From contig NZ_LGQZ01000013.1 in assembly GCF_003116015.1 (NCBI RefSeq), positions 80,663-144,662 of the forward strand: 64,000 nucleotides of DNA. Reading direction: 5' to 3'. Of the stretch, positions 42,721 to 51,366 are shown one piece after another. Under the pieces are notes generated by a model. The model did not search any database, was not told where the DNA came from, and saw only the letters and a program-made list of their open reading frames with translations. The stretch's first letter is position 1. Each line of letters begins with the position of its first letter. This stretch comes from Azospirillum sp. TSO22-1. GTDB lineage: Bacteria > Pseudomonadota > Alphaproteobacteria > Azospirillales > Azospirillaceae. Both the position numbers and the translations under genes were made by a program.

Positions 42721-43138
42721 AGCCGGCGGGATAGATGCCGACGATGATGGTGTCCACTTGGCGGTCGCGTCCGCAGGGCAGCATCAGCCGGTTGAGCGCC
42801 ATGGTGGTGCCGTTGAACGCCAGCGCCGGCACATTGGCGCTGTATGGTGCCGCCTGGCGCGCGCACTCGCGGTACGATTCGACGACCCAGCCGAAGCCCT
42901 CGACCGACATCTCGTCGTCCAGGCAGCGCCCGGTCAGGTCGCGGCCGTAGTAGCGCACCACCTCCAGCCCCGCCAGCGTGACGCGGAAGCGCGCCGCCGG
43001 CTCCTCCACCCGGACGATGCACAGGTGGCCGAACCAGGGCCGGAACTCCTCCGCCAGGAAGTCCCGGCGCTCCGGCAGCGCGCGGTCGCGCCTCCGCTCC
43101 TCCCACAGTGCGCGCAGCGCGCTCAGCCGGTCGCTCAT
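42719..43138 (-). CDS. PAS_5 (DUF1457) family protein
   Basis: 139 residues from ATG 43136-43138 (MSDRLSALRALWEERRR); two upstream Met are possible. The order ALPERRDF, then FGHLCIVRVEEPAARFRVTL, then GRDLTGRCLDDE is typical of the alphaproteobacterial PAS_5 family, a single stand-alone PAS-like sensory domain. No effector domain is attached, and the ligand is unknown. No clear Shine-Dalgarno sequence. It is transcribed towards glnA. Confidence 0.8.
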   Translation of the reverse strand: MSDRLSALRALWEERRRDRALPERRDFLAEEFRPWFGHLCIVRVEEPAARFRVTLAGLEVVRYYGRDLTGRCLDDEMSVEGFGWVVESYRECARQAAPYSANVPALAFNGTTMALNRLMLPCGRDRQVDTIIVGIYPAG

Positions 43139-43286
43139 GGCCGCGTGTCGGTTCGTGTGACCACTCATCGGCTTCACAATGCCGTGGCCCATGCCCGGGT
43201 TCAAGCCAGCGCGAGGTCATACCCGGCAACGGCTGGCACGGCGGCGGTTGGCCGGCACCGGCCGGCCATGGCATACTGCAGGGACC

Positions 43287-43544
43287 ATGCACCGCGCCCC
43301 TGCCCTCGCCGTCCTTCTGCTGCCCCTGGCCGCCGCCCCGGCCGGTGCCGTCACCGTGTCCGCCGGACAGGCCGAAGCGAAGGAGGCGGCGCGCGCCGGC
43401 GGCTGCACCCCAGCCAAGGTGGAGGTGCTGCGCCACCTCCTCGGCCGCGAGGCCTCCACGGTGTTCAAGGTGGGCTGCTCGGAGGACAAGGAGGCCTTCG
43501 TGCTGGTCGAATGCCGGGCGCGGATCTGCACGCTGCTGCGTTGA
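43287..43544 (+). CDS. Small exported protein of unknown function
   Basis: 85 residues from ATG 43287 (MHRAPALAVLLLPLAAAPAGA), a clear Sec signal peptide with likely cleavage near residue 21. The mature part of about 64 residues has four cysteines (GGCTPAK, VGCSED, VECRA, RICTLL), suggesting disulfides in the periplasm. No family recognised. The start is supported by the signal peptide and by GGGA just upstream. Confidence 0.65.
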   Translation: MHRAPALAVLLLPLAAAPAGAVTVSAGQAEAKEAARAGGCTPAKVEVLRHLLGREASTVFKVGCSEDKEAFVLVECRARICTLLR

Positions 43545-43612
43545 ATTCACACGTTGTTAACAGGGTGGGCGTGCAATGCCCGCTGGGGATCCACAGGAGT
43601 CGCAACCGCGCC

Positions 43613-44005
43613 ATGCCGACGCTTCGCCGCACCGCCGTCCTGACGCTGGCCGCCGCGCTGCTCGCCGGCTGCTGGTCGCCGAAGCCGGGCCCGCTCGCCG
43701 CGATCACCGCGTCCGCCGACGTTGTGGCGGTGACCACGACCAAGAAGACGATCGCAAACCACATCGAGTCCGGCATCACCGGGCGCGACTGTTCGGTGGT
43801 GAGCTACGAGCAGACCGGCGAGCTGTGCCCGGAGCCGAAGGTCGTCGACCGCTCCAACATCTATTGCTACCGCACGCTGGCCGACGTGAACTGCCACTAC
43901 CTGCCCGACCCGTACAAGAACGGGCAGACCGCGCTGGCCAGCCCGCCGCCGGTCTACAAGACGATCCCGCCGAAGCCCGGCTGGTTCGACGGGCTGTTCG
44001 ACTAA
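43613..44005 (+). CDS. Putative lipoprotein of unknown function
   Basis: 130 residues from ATG 43613. The signal peptide ends in lipobox LLAGC with Cys20 as the lipidation site. The mature region has five further cysteines (RDCSVV, ELCPEP, IYCYRT, VNCHYL) and a Pro-rich tail (SPPPVYKTIPPKPGWFDGLFD). The cysteine spacing suggests disulfide bonding. Similar small lipoproteins occur in Rhodospirillales, but I cannot assign a role. GGAG lies about 14 bases before the start, longer than ideal. Confidence 0.75.
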   Translation: MPTLRRTAVLTLAAALLAGCWSPKPGPLAAITASADVVAVTTTKKTIANHIESGITGRDCSVVSYEQTGELCPEPKVVDRSNIYCYRTLADVNCHYLPDPYKNGQTALASPPPVYKTIPPKPGWFDGLFD

Positions 44006-44011
44006 GCGGAG

Positions 44012-44413
44012 CTAGCGCACCTTCTTCGCCGCGAACGCCTTGGCCAGCGTCAGCATCGACTTCTCGTGGCTGACGCCCGACGGCGCCTGCCGGATCGGAG
44101 CCGGCGCCGCCGCGGCACGGGCCGCCGGCTGCGGCACGACGTCGCCGTCGTCCGCCTCGCCCATGCGGCTCAGCACCCGCTCCAGCGCCTCGCGCGACAG
44201 GGCGCCACCGGCCGCCTTGGGGGCGGCGGCGCGCCGTCCGGCGCGCGCCACCGCCGCGCCGGCGATGGCCTTCAGGAACGGCTGCGCCATGCCCAGCAGC
44301 AGGTCGGGGTCCTGGACCGCCCAGTTGATCAGCAGCTTCTGCGCCACCGACGGGCTGCCCTTCGCGGCCTGCAGCGCCTCGCGCACCTTGCCGTTGACAT
44401 AGGAATCGCTCAC
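44012..44413 (-). CDS. Small helical protein of unknown function
   Basis: 133 residues from GTG 44411-44413, chosen because GGAGG lies 6 bases upstream; an ATG at 44479 in frame would add 22 residues. A conserved-looking N-terminal region (SDSYVNGKVREALQAAKGSP, then LLINWAVQDPDLLLGMAQPF) is followed by an Ala/Pro/Arg-rich linker and a C-terminal KSMLTLAKAFAAKKVR. No known domain. It converges on the lipoprotein gene and diverges from the DsbA-family gene. Confidence 0.65.
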   Translation of the reverse strand: MSDSYVNGKVREALQAAKGSPSVAQKLLINWAVQDPDLLLGMAQPFLKAIAGAAVARAGRRAAAPKAAGGALSREALERVLSRMGEADDGDVVPQPAARAAAAPAPIRQAPSGVSHEKSMLTLAKAFAAKKVR

Positions 44414-44515
44414 GACCGCCTCCGTCCGTTCGAGCGTCACGACTGTTGGGCTGCATGGGTTAACAAAGGGTTGCGTCATTGCCGGGCGGCGGCGATTTGG
44501 TGGATAGTAGGGACC

Positions 44516-45172
44516 ATGCTCATCGAGACCTTCGCCGACCTGACCTGCCCCTGGTGCTACATCGGCCGCCACCGCCTGCTGCGCGCCCTGGCCGAGCGCC
44601 CCCGGGTGCGGCCGGAGGTGCGCTGGCAGCCGTTCCAGCTCAACCCCGACCTGCCGCGCGGCGGCATGGAGCGCGACGCCTACATGGCCGCCAAGTTCGG
44701 CGGGCCGGAGCGGGCGCGGCAGATCCACTCGGTGATCGAGGACACGGCGGACCGGGACGGGCTGGAACTGCACCTCGGCCGCATCAAGCGCATGCCCGGC
44801 ACCTTCGACGCGCACCGGCTGATCCGCATGGCCGGCCGCCGCGGCGTGTCCGGAGCGATGGTGGACGCGCTGTTCCACGCCTATTTCGTGGAAGGGCTGG
44901 ACATCGGCGACATCGACACGCTGGCCGCCACCGCCGGCCGCGCCGGGCTCGACGACGCCGAGATCAAGGCGCAGCTGCTGAGCGACGCCGAGGTGTCGAA
45001 CGTCCGTTCCGCCGACACGCTGGCCCGCCAGCTCACCCTGCAGGCGGTGCCCTGCTTCGTCTTCAACCGCCGCTACGCGCTGTCCGGCGCGCAGGAGCCG
45101 GGCAGCTTCCTCCCCCTGCTCGACCTCGCGGTCGATGAGGACGAGGATCTGGCGACCGCCGTCACTCCCTAG
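44516..45172 (+). CDS. DsbA-family oxidoreductase (FrnE/HCCA-isomerase-like)
   Basis: 218 residues from ATG 44516. The active-site motif CPWC is at 11-14, the cis-Pro loop lies at VPCFVFN near 178-184, and an inserted helical domain lies between. No signal peptide, so it acts in the cytoplasm. The FrnE-like group includes thiol-disulfide oxidoreductases linked to oxidative stress and 2-hydroxychromene-2-carboxylate isomerases; the CxxC favours redox activity. It is 49 bases upstream of an exonuclease gene on the same strand. Confidence 0.9.
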   Translation: MLIETFADLTCPWCYIGRHRLLRALAERPRVRPEVRWQPFQLNPDLPRGGMERDAYMAAKFGGPERARQIHSVIEDTADRDGLELHLGRIKRMPGTFDAHRLIRMAGRRGVSGAMVDALFHAYFVEGLDIGDIDTLAATAGRAGLDDAEIKAQLLSDAEVSNVRSADTLARQLTLQAVPCFVFNRRYALSGAQEPGSFLPLLDLAVDEDEDLATAVTP

Positions 45173-45221
45173 CCGCTATTGCCCGTTGGCGAGGGGCTCC
45201 CGCCCGCGCTACAACCCGCGC

Positions 45222-45737
45222 ATGACCCGCTTCGCCGCCATCGATTTCGAGACCGCCGACAACGGCCGGGACAGCGCCTGCTCGGTCGCCGTGGTGCTGG
45301 TGGAGGACGGGCGCATCGCCGACCAGCTCACCGCGCTGATCCGCCCGCCGCGCCCGTACTTCCGCTTCACCCACATCCACGGCCTGACCTGGGACGACTG
45401 CCGCGGCGCGCCCGACTTCGCCGGCCTGTGGCCGCGCATGGCGCCGCTGCTGGAGCGCGCCGACCTGCTGGTGGCGCACAACGCGCCGTTCGACAAGGGC
45501 GTGCTGAACGCCTGCTGCGCGGCGTACGGCCTGCGCAACCCGCTGAAGCCCTTCGCCTGCACGGTGCGCATCGCCCGGCACGTCTGGAACGTCTACCCGA
45601 CCAAGCTGCCCGACGTCTGCCGCCACCTGAACATCGCGCTCAAGCACCACGACGCGCTGTCCGACGCGCAGGCCTGCGCCGGGATCGCCCTGGCGGCGCT
45701 GCGGCAGGGGGTCGCGCTGGAACCGTTCGCGCGGTAA
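45222..45737 (+). CDS. 3'-5' exonuclease, DEDDh family
   Basis: 171 residues from ATG 45222 (MTRFAAIDFETADNGRDSAC). The DEDDh residues are in IDFETA (Asp8, Glu10), HNAPFDKGVL and HHDALSDAQAC. The short length and the CTVRIARHVWNVYPTKL segment match the DnaQ-like exonucleases grouped with ExoX and the epsilon-like domain of DinG. Probably a DNA repair or nucleotide-trimming enzyme. Its stop codon abuts that of the convergent GNAT gene. Confidence 0.88.
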   Translation: MTRFAAIDFETADNGRDSACSVAVVLVEDGRIADQLTALIRPPRPYFRFTHIHGLTWDDCRGAPDFAGLWPRMAPLLERADLLVAHNAPFDKGVLNACCAAYGLRNPLKPFACTVRIARHVWNVYPTKLPDVCRHLNIALKHHDALSDAQACAGIALAALRQGVALEPFAR

Positions 45738-46187
45738 TCAGCCCACCCGCTTCGCCAGGAACACCAGCTGCGACTCCCCGTACGGCCGGCGGTCGAACTC
45801 CTCGTACCCGAGCCGGTCGTAGAACCGCAGGTCGTCGGCGAACCGCTCGTTGGTGAACAGCCGCACCTCGCCGACGCCGAGCCGCCTCGCCTCCGCCTCG
45901 GCGTAGGCCATCAGCCGGCGGCCGATCCCGCGGCCCTGCACGGCCGGCTCGACCGCCACGTTCTCGACCAGCATGTGGTCGTGCGCCGGGATCATCTCCA
46001 GCACGGCGATCACTCCGCGCTCGCCGTCCAGCACCCACACCTCGTGGTCGAGCACGGCACGCTGGTAGTCGGCCTTCATCGGCTTGGGCTCGCGGCCGAT
46101 CACCGGGATCCATTTGGAATAGGCGCGGTGCACCAGCCGTGCAATGGAGCCCGCGTCGTCCGGCCCGGCGCGCCGCAGCGCCGTCAA
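45738..46187 (-). CDS. GNAT family N-acetyltransferase
   Basis: 149 residues starting at TTG 46185-46187, whose TTGA overlaps the upstream stop codon by three bases; no ATG or GTG suits the fold. The acetyl-CoA-binding motif QGRGIGRRLM is near 84-93 and the C-terminal FYDRLGYEEFDRRPYGESQ near 122-140. The substrate is unknown. Strong coupling with the upstream helical-repeat/ACT gene suggests cotranscription. Confidence 0.85.
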   Translation of the reverse strand: MTALRRAGPDDAGSIARLVHRAYSKWIPVIGREPKPMKADYQRAVLDHEVWVLDGERGVIAVLEMIPAHDHMLVENVAVEPAVQGRGIGRRLMAYAEAEARRLGVGEVRLFTNERFADDLRFYDRLGYEEFDRRPYGESQLVFLAKRVG

Positions 46188-47122
46188 CGCCGCACCGCCG
46201 CGACCGCGCCCAGCGCGTCCGCCGCGCGCTCCGCGTCCGCGGCGCGCACCAGCACATAATCGGTGTCGTAGGTGGACAGCGCGAACAGCGGGATGTTGGC
46301 GTCGGCCAGCGCGCCCGACAGCCGCGCCATGATGCCGGTCAGCGCGAAGTCCAGTGGCCCTTCCACCCTGAAGGCGCGCCAGCCGCGCTCGGCCTTCGCA
46401 TCCTCCGGCACGCGCGCATCGGCGCAGACCACCGACAGCTCGTCCGCCGTGCGGGTCACGCTGACCAGCGGGGCGCTCCAGTCCACCCACCCCGGCACGC
46501 CCTCCCCCGGGTCCAGCCGCGCCACCGCCAGCGTGCCGTCCACCAGGGTCAGGGTCAGCGGCGGCGGTTCGGGTGCTGCGGTCACCGCGGCCAGCATCGC
46601 CTCGTCCACCTGCAGCGGGTTGAGGATGCGCCGCGCCCGCGCCGCCAGCGACGGCACGCCGGAGCGCAGCGCCGAGCGCATCATCTCCGCCGCCAGCTCG
46701 CGCAGGCCCGCGTCGTTCTCCGCCAGGTCCACCATGGCCTGCAGCGCCGAGGTGCGGACGATGCGGCTCTCAGCATGCCCGAACCACTGCGCCATCAGCG
46801 CCGCGGCGCGCCAGCGCTGGATGTCGTCGAGCGCCAGGCGCGGCAGGATCTGCGCCACGTGCCAGCGCACCTCCGCCTGATCGATGGCGGCGACCTCGGT
46901 CAGCAGGCGGTCGGTGTAGGTGTCGAGGTCGCGCGGCCGCACCCGCGACACCCGCTCCAGCGCGTCGGCGGCGCGCATGCGGATGCCGGGGCTCGGCACG
47001 AACAGGCACTCGACCAGCTCCGGCAGCAGCGCCGGGTCGGCGCTCACCTCGTCGGCGACGCTCGGCGCGTCGCCGGTGGTGCGGCGGTCTCCCCGGGCGA
47101 GGCGTTCGGCGAGGCCTTCCAC
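46184..47122 (-). CDS. Helical-repeat (HEAT-like) and ACT domain fusion protein
   Basis: 312 residues in one uninterrupted frame. The N-terminal half (about 20-170) is all helical, with repeat-like segments such as VPSPGIRMRAADALERV and HAESRIVRTSALQAMVDLA, as in HEAT repeats. The C-terminal half (about 185-305) matches stand-alone ACT-domain proteins of the DUF2241/ACT_7 type: TLVDGTLAVARLDPGEG, then GIMARLSGALADANIPLFAL and STYDTDYVLV. ACT domains bind amino acids or small ligands. The two parts usually occur as separate proteins, so the fusion is odd. The gene sits 1 base after mfd. Confidence 0.75.
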   Translation of the reverse strand: MEGLAERLARGDRRTTGDAPSVADEVSADPALLPELVECLFVPSPGIRMRAADALERVSRVRPRDLDTYTDRLLTEVAAIDQAEVRWHVAQILPRLALDDIQRWRAAALMAQWFGHAESRIVRTSALQAMVDLAENDAGLRELAAEMMRSALRSGVPSLAARARRILNPLQVDEAMLAAVTAAPEPPPLTLTLVDGTLAVARLDPGEGVPGWVDWSAPLVSVTRTADELSVVCADARVPEDAKAERGWRAFRVEGPLDFALTGIMARLSGALADANIPLFALSTYDTDYVLVRAADAERAADALGAVAAVRR

Positions 47123-47123
47123 C

Positions 47124-50100
47124 TCAACGCCGCCCGAAGCGCCCGGGCGGCACGCGGCCGAACTTCGAGCCGGCCTTCAGCGCGGTCGGTCGCGGCGGCG
47201 GGGGTGGAGGCGGCGGGGGCGGCGGCTCGCCCTTCACGTCCAGACCGGCCGCCATGTCGGCGAGGTCCTTCATCAGCCGCTTCACGCCGGTGACGCGCAG
47301 CGCCTCGTCGTCCCAGACGCGGGTGTAGACCAGCTTGTGGTCGGGCCGCAGCTTCATCAGCCCGCCGCGCCCGGCGATGTAGCCGATCAGCTTGTCCGGC
47401 CGGGCGAAGGTGTTCCCGCGGAAAGTCAGCACCGCGCCCTTCGGCCCGGCGTCCACCCGCTCGATCCCCGCCTGCCGGCAGAGCTGCTTGATGGTCACCA
47501 CGTCCAGCAGGTTCTCGACCTCGGACGGCAGCTTGCCGAAGCGGTCGATGAGTTCCGCCGCGAAGGCCTCGATCTCCGGCCGGTCGACCAGCTCGGAGAT
47601 GCGGCGGTACAGCGACAGCCGCACGGTGAGGTCGGCGACGTACTCCTCCGGGATCAGCACCGGGGTGCCGAGGTTGATGGTCGGCGTCCACTCCTCGGTC
47701 GCCGCCTGTTCCTGTCCAATCCCCGCCTTCGCGTTGGCGACGGCCTCCTCCAGCATGTGCTGGTACAGCTCGACGCCGACCTCCTTGACGTGGCCCGACT
47801 GCTCCTCGCCCAGCAGGTTGCCCGCACCGCGGATGTCCATGTCGTGGCTGGCCAGCTGGAAGCCCGCACCCAGCGAATCCAGCGTCTCGATGACGTGCAG
47901 CCGCTGCTGCGCGGTGCCCGACAGCGGCTTGCCCGGCGCGTATGTGAGGTAGGCGTAGCCGCGCACCTTCGAGCGTCCGACCCGCCCGCGGATCTGGTAC
48001 AGCTGCGCCAGCCCGAACATGTCCGCCCGGTGCACGATCAGCGTGTTGGCCGAGGGGATGTCGATGCCGCTCTCGATGATGTTGGTAGCGAGCAGCACCT
48101 CGAACTTGCCCTCGTCGAAGGCGGTCATCACGTCTTCCAGCTCCGACGCCGCCATCTGGCCGTGCGCGGTGACGACCTTGACCTCCGGCACCAGTTCGCG
48201 CACCCGCTCCGCCACCTTCGCCAGATCCTCGACGCGCGGACAGACGTAGAAGGTCTGGCCGCCGCGGTAGTGCTCGCGCAGGATCGCCTCGCGGATCACG
48301 ACGGGATCGTAGGGCAGCACAAAGGTGCGCACCGCCAGCCGATCGACGGGAGGTGTGGCGATCAGCGTCAGCTCGCGCACGCCCGACAGCGCCATCTGCA
48401 AGGTGCGCGGGATCGGCGTGGCGGTCAGCGTCAGCACGTGCACGTCGGTGCGCAGCTCCTTCAGCCGCTCCTTCTGCTTGACGCCGAAGTGCTGCTCCTC
48501 GTCGACGATGACCATGCCGAGCCGCTTGAACTCCAGCCCCTTGCCGAGCAGCGCGTGCGTGCCGATGACGATGTCCACCGTGCCCTCGGCCAGCTCCTGC
48601 TTGACCTTGCCCTGCTCCTTGGCGGTGACCATGCGCGACAGCTGCTGGATGCGCACCGGCAGCCCGGCGAAGCGCGTCGTGAAGGTCTTGAAGTGCTGGC
48701 GGGCCAGCAGCGTGGTCGGCACCACCACGGCGACCTGCTGGCCGCTCATGGCGACCAGGAAGGCGGCGCGCAACGCCACCTCGGTCTTGCCGAAGCCGAC
48801 GTCGCCGCACACCAGCCGGTCCATCGGCTTGCCCGAGCCGAGGTCGGTGAACACGTCCTCGATGGCCTTCAGCTGGTCGTCGGTCTCCGGGTAGGGGAAG
48901 CGGGCGGCGAACTCCTGGTAGATGCCCTCCGGCGGGGCCAGCGCGTCGGCGCGCTTCAGCTCGCGCTCGGCGGCGATCTTCAGCAGCGCCTCGGCCATGT
49001 CCTTCAGGCGCTTCTTGACCCGCGCCTTGCGCCCCTGCCAGCCCACCCCGCCGAGCTTGTCGAGCTGCGCCCCGGCGTCCTCGGAGCCGTAGCGGGTCAG
49101 CACCTCGATGTTCTCGACCGGCACGAACAGCTTGTCGTCACCCAGGTAGATGATGCGCAGGCAATCGTGCGGCGCCCCCGACACCTCCAGCGTCGCCAGC
49201 CCATCGTAGCGCCCGATGCCGTGGTCGGTGTGCACCACGAGGTCGCCGACGGTGAGCGCTGAATACTCGGCGATGAAGTTGGCGTGCTTCCGCTTCTTCT
49301 TGGCCGGCCGCACCATGCGGTCGCCGAGGATGTCCTGCTCGGTGATGACCGCGAGGTCGGGCGCCGCGAAGCCGTGCTCGATCCCCAGCACCACCATGGC
49401 GGTGACGTGGCGGTCGAAGCGTTGGACGTCGGCGATGCTCTCCGCCGGTTCCAGCCCGTGGATGCCGTGGTCGGCCAGCACGCTCATCAGCCGGTCGCGC
49501 GAACCGGCCGAGTAGCCGGCCACCAGCACCTTGCGCCCGTCGGCGCGCAGCCGTTCGATGAACTGCCGCACCGCGTCGAAGACGTTGACGTCCGGCCGCG
49601 CCCGCTCCTCGGCGAAGTCGTGGCCGAGGCGCCCGCCGGCGTCCTGCGTGCCCTTGATGCCCGGCGGCGTGGCGAAGGGCTGCAACTGCACCACCGCCGT
49701 GCTGCCGAGCGCCGCGTCCCAGCCGCCCTTGTCGAGGAACAGCGTCCCCGGCGGCACCGGCTTGTAGACCGGCTGCCCGGCCTTCTTGTCGACGCCCATC
49801 ATGGTGGCGCGCGACTGGTAGAAGTCCTGCACCTGGGCGAGGCGCGAGTCCCGCGCCTCCTCCGCCTGATGGTCCAGCGAGACGATGGCGCGCGGCAGGT
49901 AGTCCAGCAGCGTGTCCATGCCCTCGTGGAACAGCGGCAGCCAGTGCTCCATGCCCGCCATCTTGCGCCCGGCCGACACCGCCTCGTACAGCGGGTCATC
50001 GTCGGTGACGGCGCCGAACAGCTCCCGGTAGCCGGAGCGGAAGCGGGCGATGCCCGCCTCGTCGAGGAACACCTCCGACACCGGCTTCAGCGCCACGCCG

Positions 50101-50729
50101 TCGCACTTCTCGGTGGTGCGCTGCGACATCGGGTCGAAGGCGCGCACGCCCTCCAGTTCGTCGCCGAACAGGTCGAGGCGCAGCGGCTCCGCCGTGCCCG
50201 GCGGGAACAGGTCGACGATGCCGCCGCGGATGGCGAACTCGCCCGGCTCGCGCACCGTCTGCGCGCGGGTGTAGCCGTTCTGCGCCAGATAGGTCTGCAG
50301 CTTCTCCAGGTCGATGCGCTGGCCGATCTTCGCCGACCACGTGGCGTTGCGGAACGCCGCGCGCGGCGGCACCTTCTGCACCAGCCCGTTGACCGTGGTC
50401 AGCACCACCAGGGGAGCCGACCGCTCGCCGCGCTCCATCAGCCGGGTCAGCGCGTCGATGCGCGCCGCGACGATCTCGCCGTTCGGCGACACGCGGTCAT
50501 AGGGCAGGCAGTCCCACGCCGGCAGGTGCAGGACCTCTAGGTCCGGCGCGAAGAACGCCAGCGCCTCGGCCAGCCGCGCGGTGCGGGCGTCGTCGAGCGC
50601 CACATGCAGCACGCCGGCGGCACCGGCGCGCTCGGCCAGGGCGGCGAGGATGCGGGCGTCGTGCCCTTCCGGCGCGCCGCCGACCAGCAGGCGGGCGGGC
50701 CGGCCGGGCTGCAAGTCGAACTTGATCAC
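47124..50729 (-). CDS. mfd: Transcription-repair coupling factor
   Basis: 1201 residues from GTG 50727-50729 with AAGG at 6 bases. It releases RNA polymerase stalled at lesions and recruits UvrA. UvrB-like N-terminal domains, RNA polymerase-interacting domain near 490-560 (VGDLVVHTDHGIGRYDGL), superfamily 2 helicase with Walker A GDVGFGKT at about 640 and DEEQHFG, and the C-terminal UvrA-masking domain. The tail is unusual: eleven consecutive Pro near 1163-1173, then a basic end (GRVPPGRFGRR). It is 33 bases downstream of sdhE. Confidence 0.97.
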   Translation of the reverse strand: MIKFDLQPGRPARLLVGGAPEGHDARILAALAERAGAAGVLHVALDDARTARLAEALAFFAPDLEVLHLPAWDCLPYDRVSPNGEIVAARIDALTRLMERGERSAPLVVLTTVNGLVQKVPPRAAFRNATWSAKIGQRIDLEKLQTYLAQNGYTRAQTVREPGEFAIRGGIVDLFPPGTAEPLRLDLFGDELEGVRAFDPMSQRTTEKCDGVALKPVSEVFLDEAGIARFRSGYRELFGAVTDDDPLYEAVSAGRKMAGMEHWLPLFHEGMDTLLDYLPRAIVSLDHQAEEARDSRLAQVQDFYQSRATMMGVDKKAGQPVYKPVPPGTLFLDKGGWDAALGSTAVVQLQPFATPPGIKGTQDAGGRLGHDFAEERARPDVNVFDAVRQFIERLRADGRKVLVAGYSAGSRDRLMSVLADHGIHGLEPAESIADVQRFDRHVTAMVVLGIEHGFAAPDLAVITEQDILGDRMVRPAKKKRKHANFIAEYSALTVGDLVVHTDHGIGRYDGLATLEVSGAPHDCLRIIYLGDDKLFVPVENIEVLTRYGSEDAGAQLDKLGGVGWQGRKARVKKRLKDMAEALLKIAAERELKRADALAPPEGIYQEFAARFPYPETDDQLKAIEDVFTDLGSGKPMDRLVCGDVGFGKTEVALRAAFLVAMSGQQVAVVVPTTLLARQHFKTFTTRFAGLPVRIQQLSRMVTAKEQGKVKQELAEGTVDIVIGTHALLGKGLEFKRLGMVIVDEEQHFGVKQKERLKELRTDVHVLTLTATPIPRTLQMALSGVRELTLIATPPVDRLAVRTFVLPYDPVVIREAILREHYRGGQTFYVCPRVEDLAKVAERVRELVPEVKVVTAHGQMAASELEDVMTAFDEGKFEVLLATNIIESGIDIPSANTLIVHRADMFGLAQLYQIRGRVGRSKVRGYAYLTYAPGKPLSGTAQQRLHVIETLDSLGAGFQLASHDMDIRGAGNLLGEEQSGHVKEVGVELYQHMLEEAVANAKAGIGQEQAATEEWTPTINLGTPVLIPEEYVADLTVRLSLYRRISELVDRPEIEAFAAELIDRFGKLPSEVENLLDVVTIKQLCRQAGIERVDAGPKGAVLTFRGNTFARPDKLIGYIAGRGGLMKLRPDHKLVYTRVWDDEALRVTGVKRLMKDLADMAAGLDVKGEPPPPPPPPPPPRPTALKAGSKFGRVPPGRFGRR

Positions 50730-50762
50730 GGCTGACCTTGAACTGGCGTCAGGGAATGGGCG

Positions 50763-51053
50763 TCAGGAGCCCTGACGGGGGGTGTAGCGGAACGCGACCA
50801 GCCGGCGCATGACCTCGGTGTCGTGCTCGGCCGGGACCGGCTCCTTGCCGGTGATCCAATTGTAGAGATCGGGATCCGACAATTCCAGGAGCGCCTCGTA
50901 CTGGTCGAGCAGCGTGGCGTCGAACGCCGGCGTGGCGGCGTCGGCGAAGGAGCCCATGATCAGGTCCATCTCCCGCGTGCCGCGGTGCCAGGACCGGAAC
51001 CGCAGACGCTTGCGGCGGGCTTCCAGGGGATCGAGGGGGGATTCGGTCGTCAT
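50763..51053 (-). CDS. sdhE: FAD assembly factor SdhE
   Basis: 96 residues from ATG 51051-51053. A small cytoplasmic protein needed for covalent flavinylation of succinate dehydrogenase. The functional RGxxE motif is present in HRGTREMD (residues 24-28), and the five-helix pattern and C-terminal LVAFRYTP fit. It is upstream of mfd on the same strand, a common alphaproteobacterial order (recG-sdhE-mfd), but recG has been separated from it here. Confidence 0.94.
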   Translation of the reverse strand: MTTESPLDPLEARRKRLRFRSWHRGTREMDLIMGSFADAATPAFDATLLDQYEALLELSDPDLYNWITGKEPVPAEHDTEVMRRLVAFRYTPRQGS

Positions 51054-51244
51054 GGAGGTGAGAGGTAGCCCAACGGCGAGATGGCGGCAAGGCCCCTGCT
51101 CTGCGGCAGGCAGCGGCACGGCGGCGATGCGCGCCGGAACGAGCGCGGGCTCCCGGACGCGTGACGTGCCGATAACGCGTCCGCCGGTCCGCTGAGTATC
51201 CCCCCGCCTCACAAGCGGCAATTACCAGCCGAGCGGTTTTGTTC

Positions 51245-51273
51245 TTGAAATGTTCGAGTCCCAGGGGTATAGG
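51245..51273 (+). promoter_or_regulatory. Plus-strand sigma70-like promoter facing the antiporter gene antisense
   Basis: TTGAAA (51245-51250), 17 bases, TATAGG (51268-51273). Both boxes are good for a GC-rich genome. Transcription would run into the 3' end of the antiporter gene in antisense; no plus-strand gene follows. Confidence 0.45.
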
Positions 51274-51330
51274 ATGATTGTCCGCAGCAGAGCCGTGACC
51301 ACCCCACCGAACTGAACACGCCGCGCACAC

Positions 51331-51360
51331 TGTTCCATAGTGTTCCACAGCGTTCCATTC
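51331..51360. repeat. Three tandem 10-base repeats
   Basis: TGTTCCATAG, TGTTCCACAG and CGTTCCATTC lie head to tail, 6 bases beyond the antiporter stop codon. The shared core is GTTCCA with exact 10-base spacing, about one helical turn, a pattern typical of protein binding on one DNA face. Confidence 0.6.
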
Positions 51361-51366
51361 GCCGCC

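Larger units (their letters stand above)
51054..51366. other. 313-base gap between sdhE and the antiporter gene
   Basis: No convincing gene. It must hold the sdhE-mfd promoter on the minus strand, though no clear pair of boxes was found. It holds a good plus-strand promoter (51245-51273) and three tandem decamers (51331-51360), both annotated separately. Confidence 0.5.

Noticed and set aside
46184..47122. Sequencing frameshift as the cause of the HEAT-like/ACT fusion
   Set aside because: There is no stop or frame change anywhere in the join and both halves are read in the same frame, so a simple indel is not needed. It still needs comparison with relatives.
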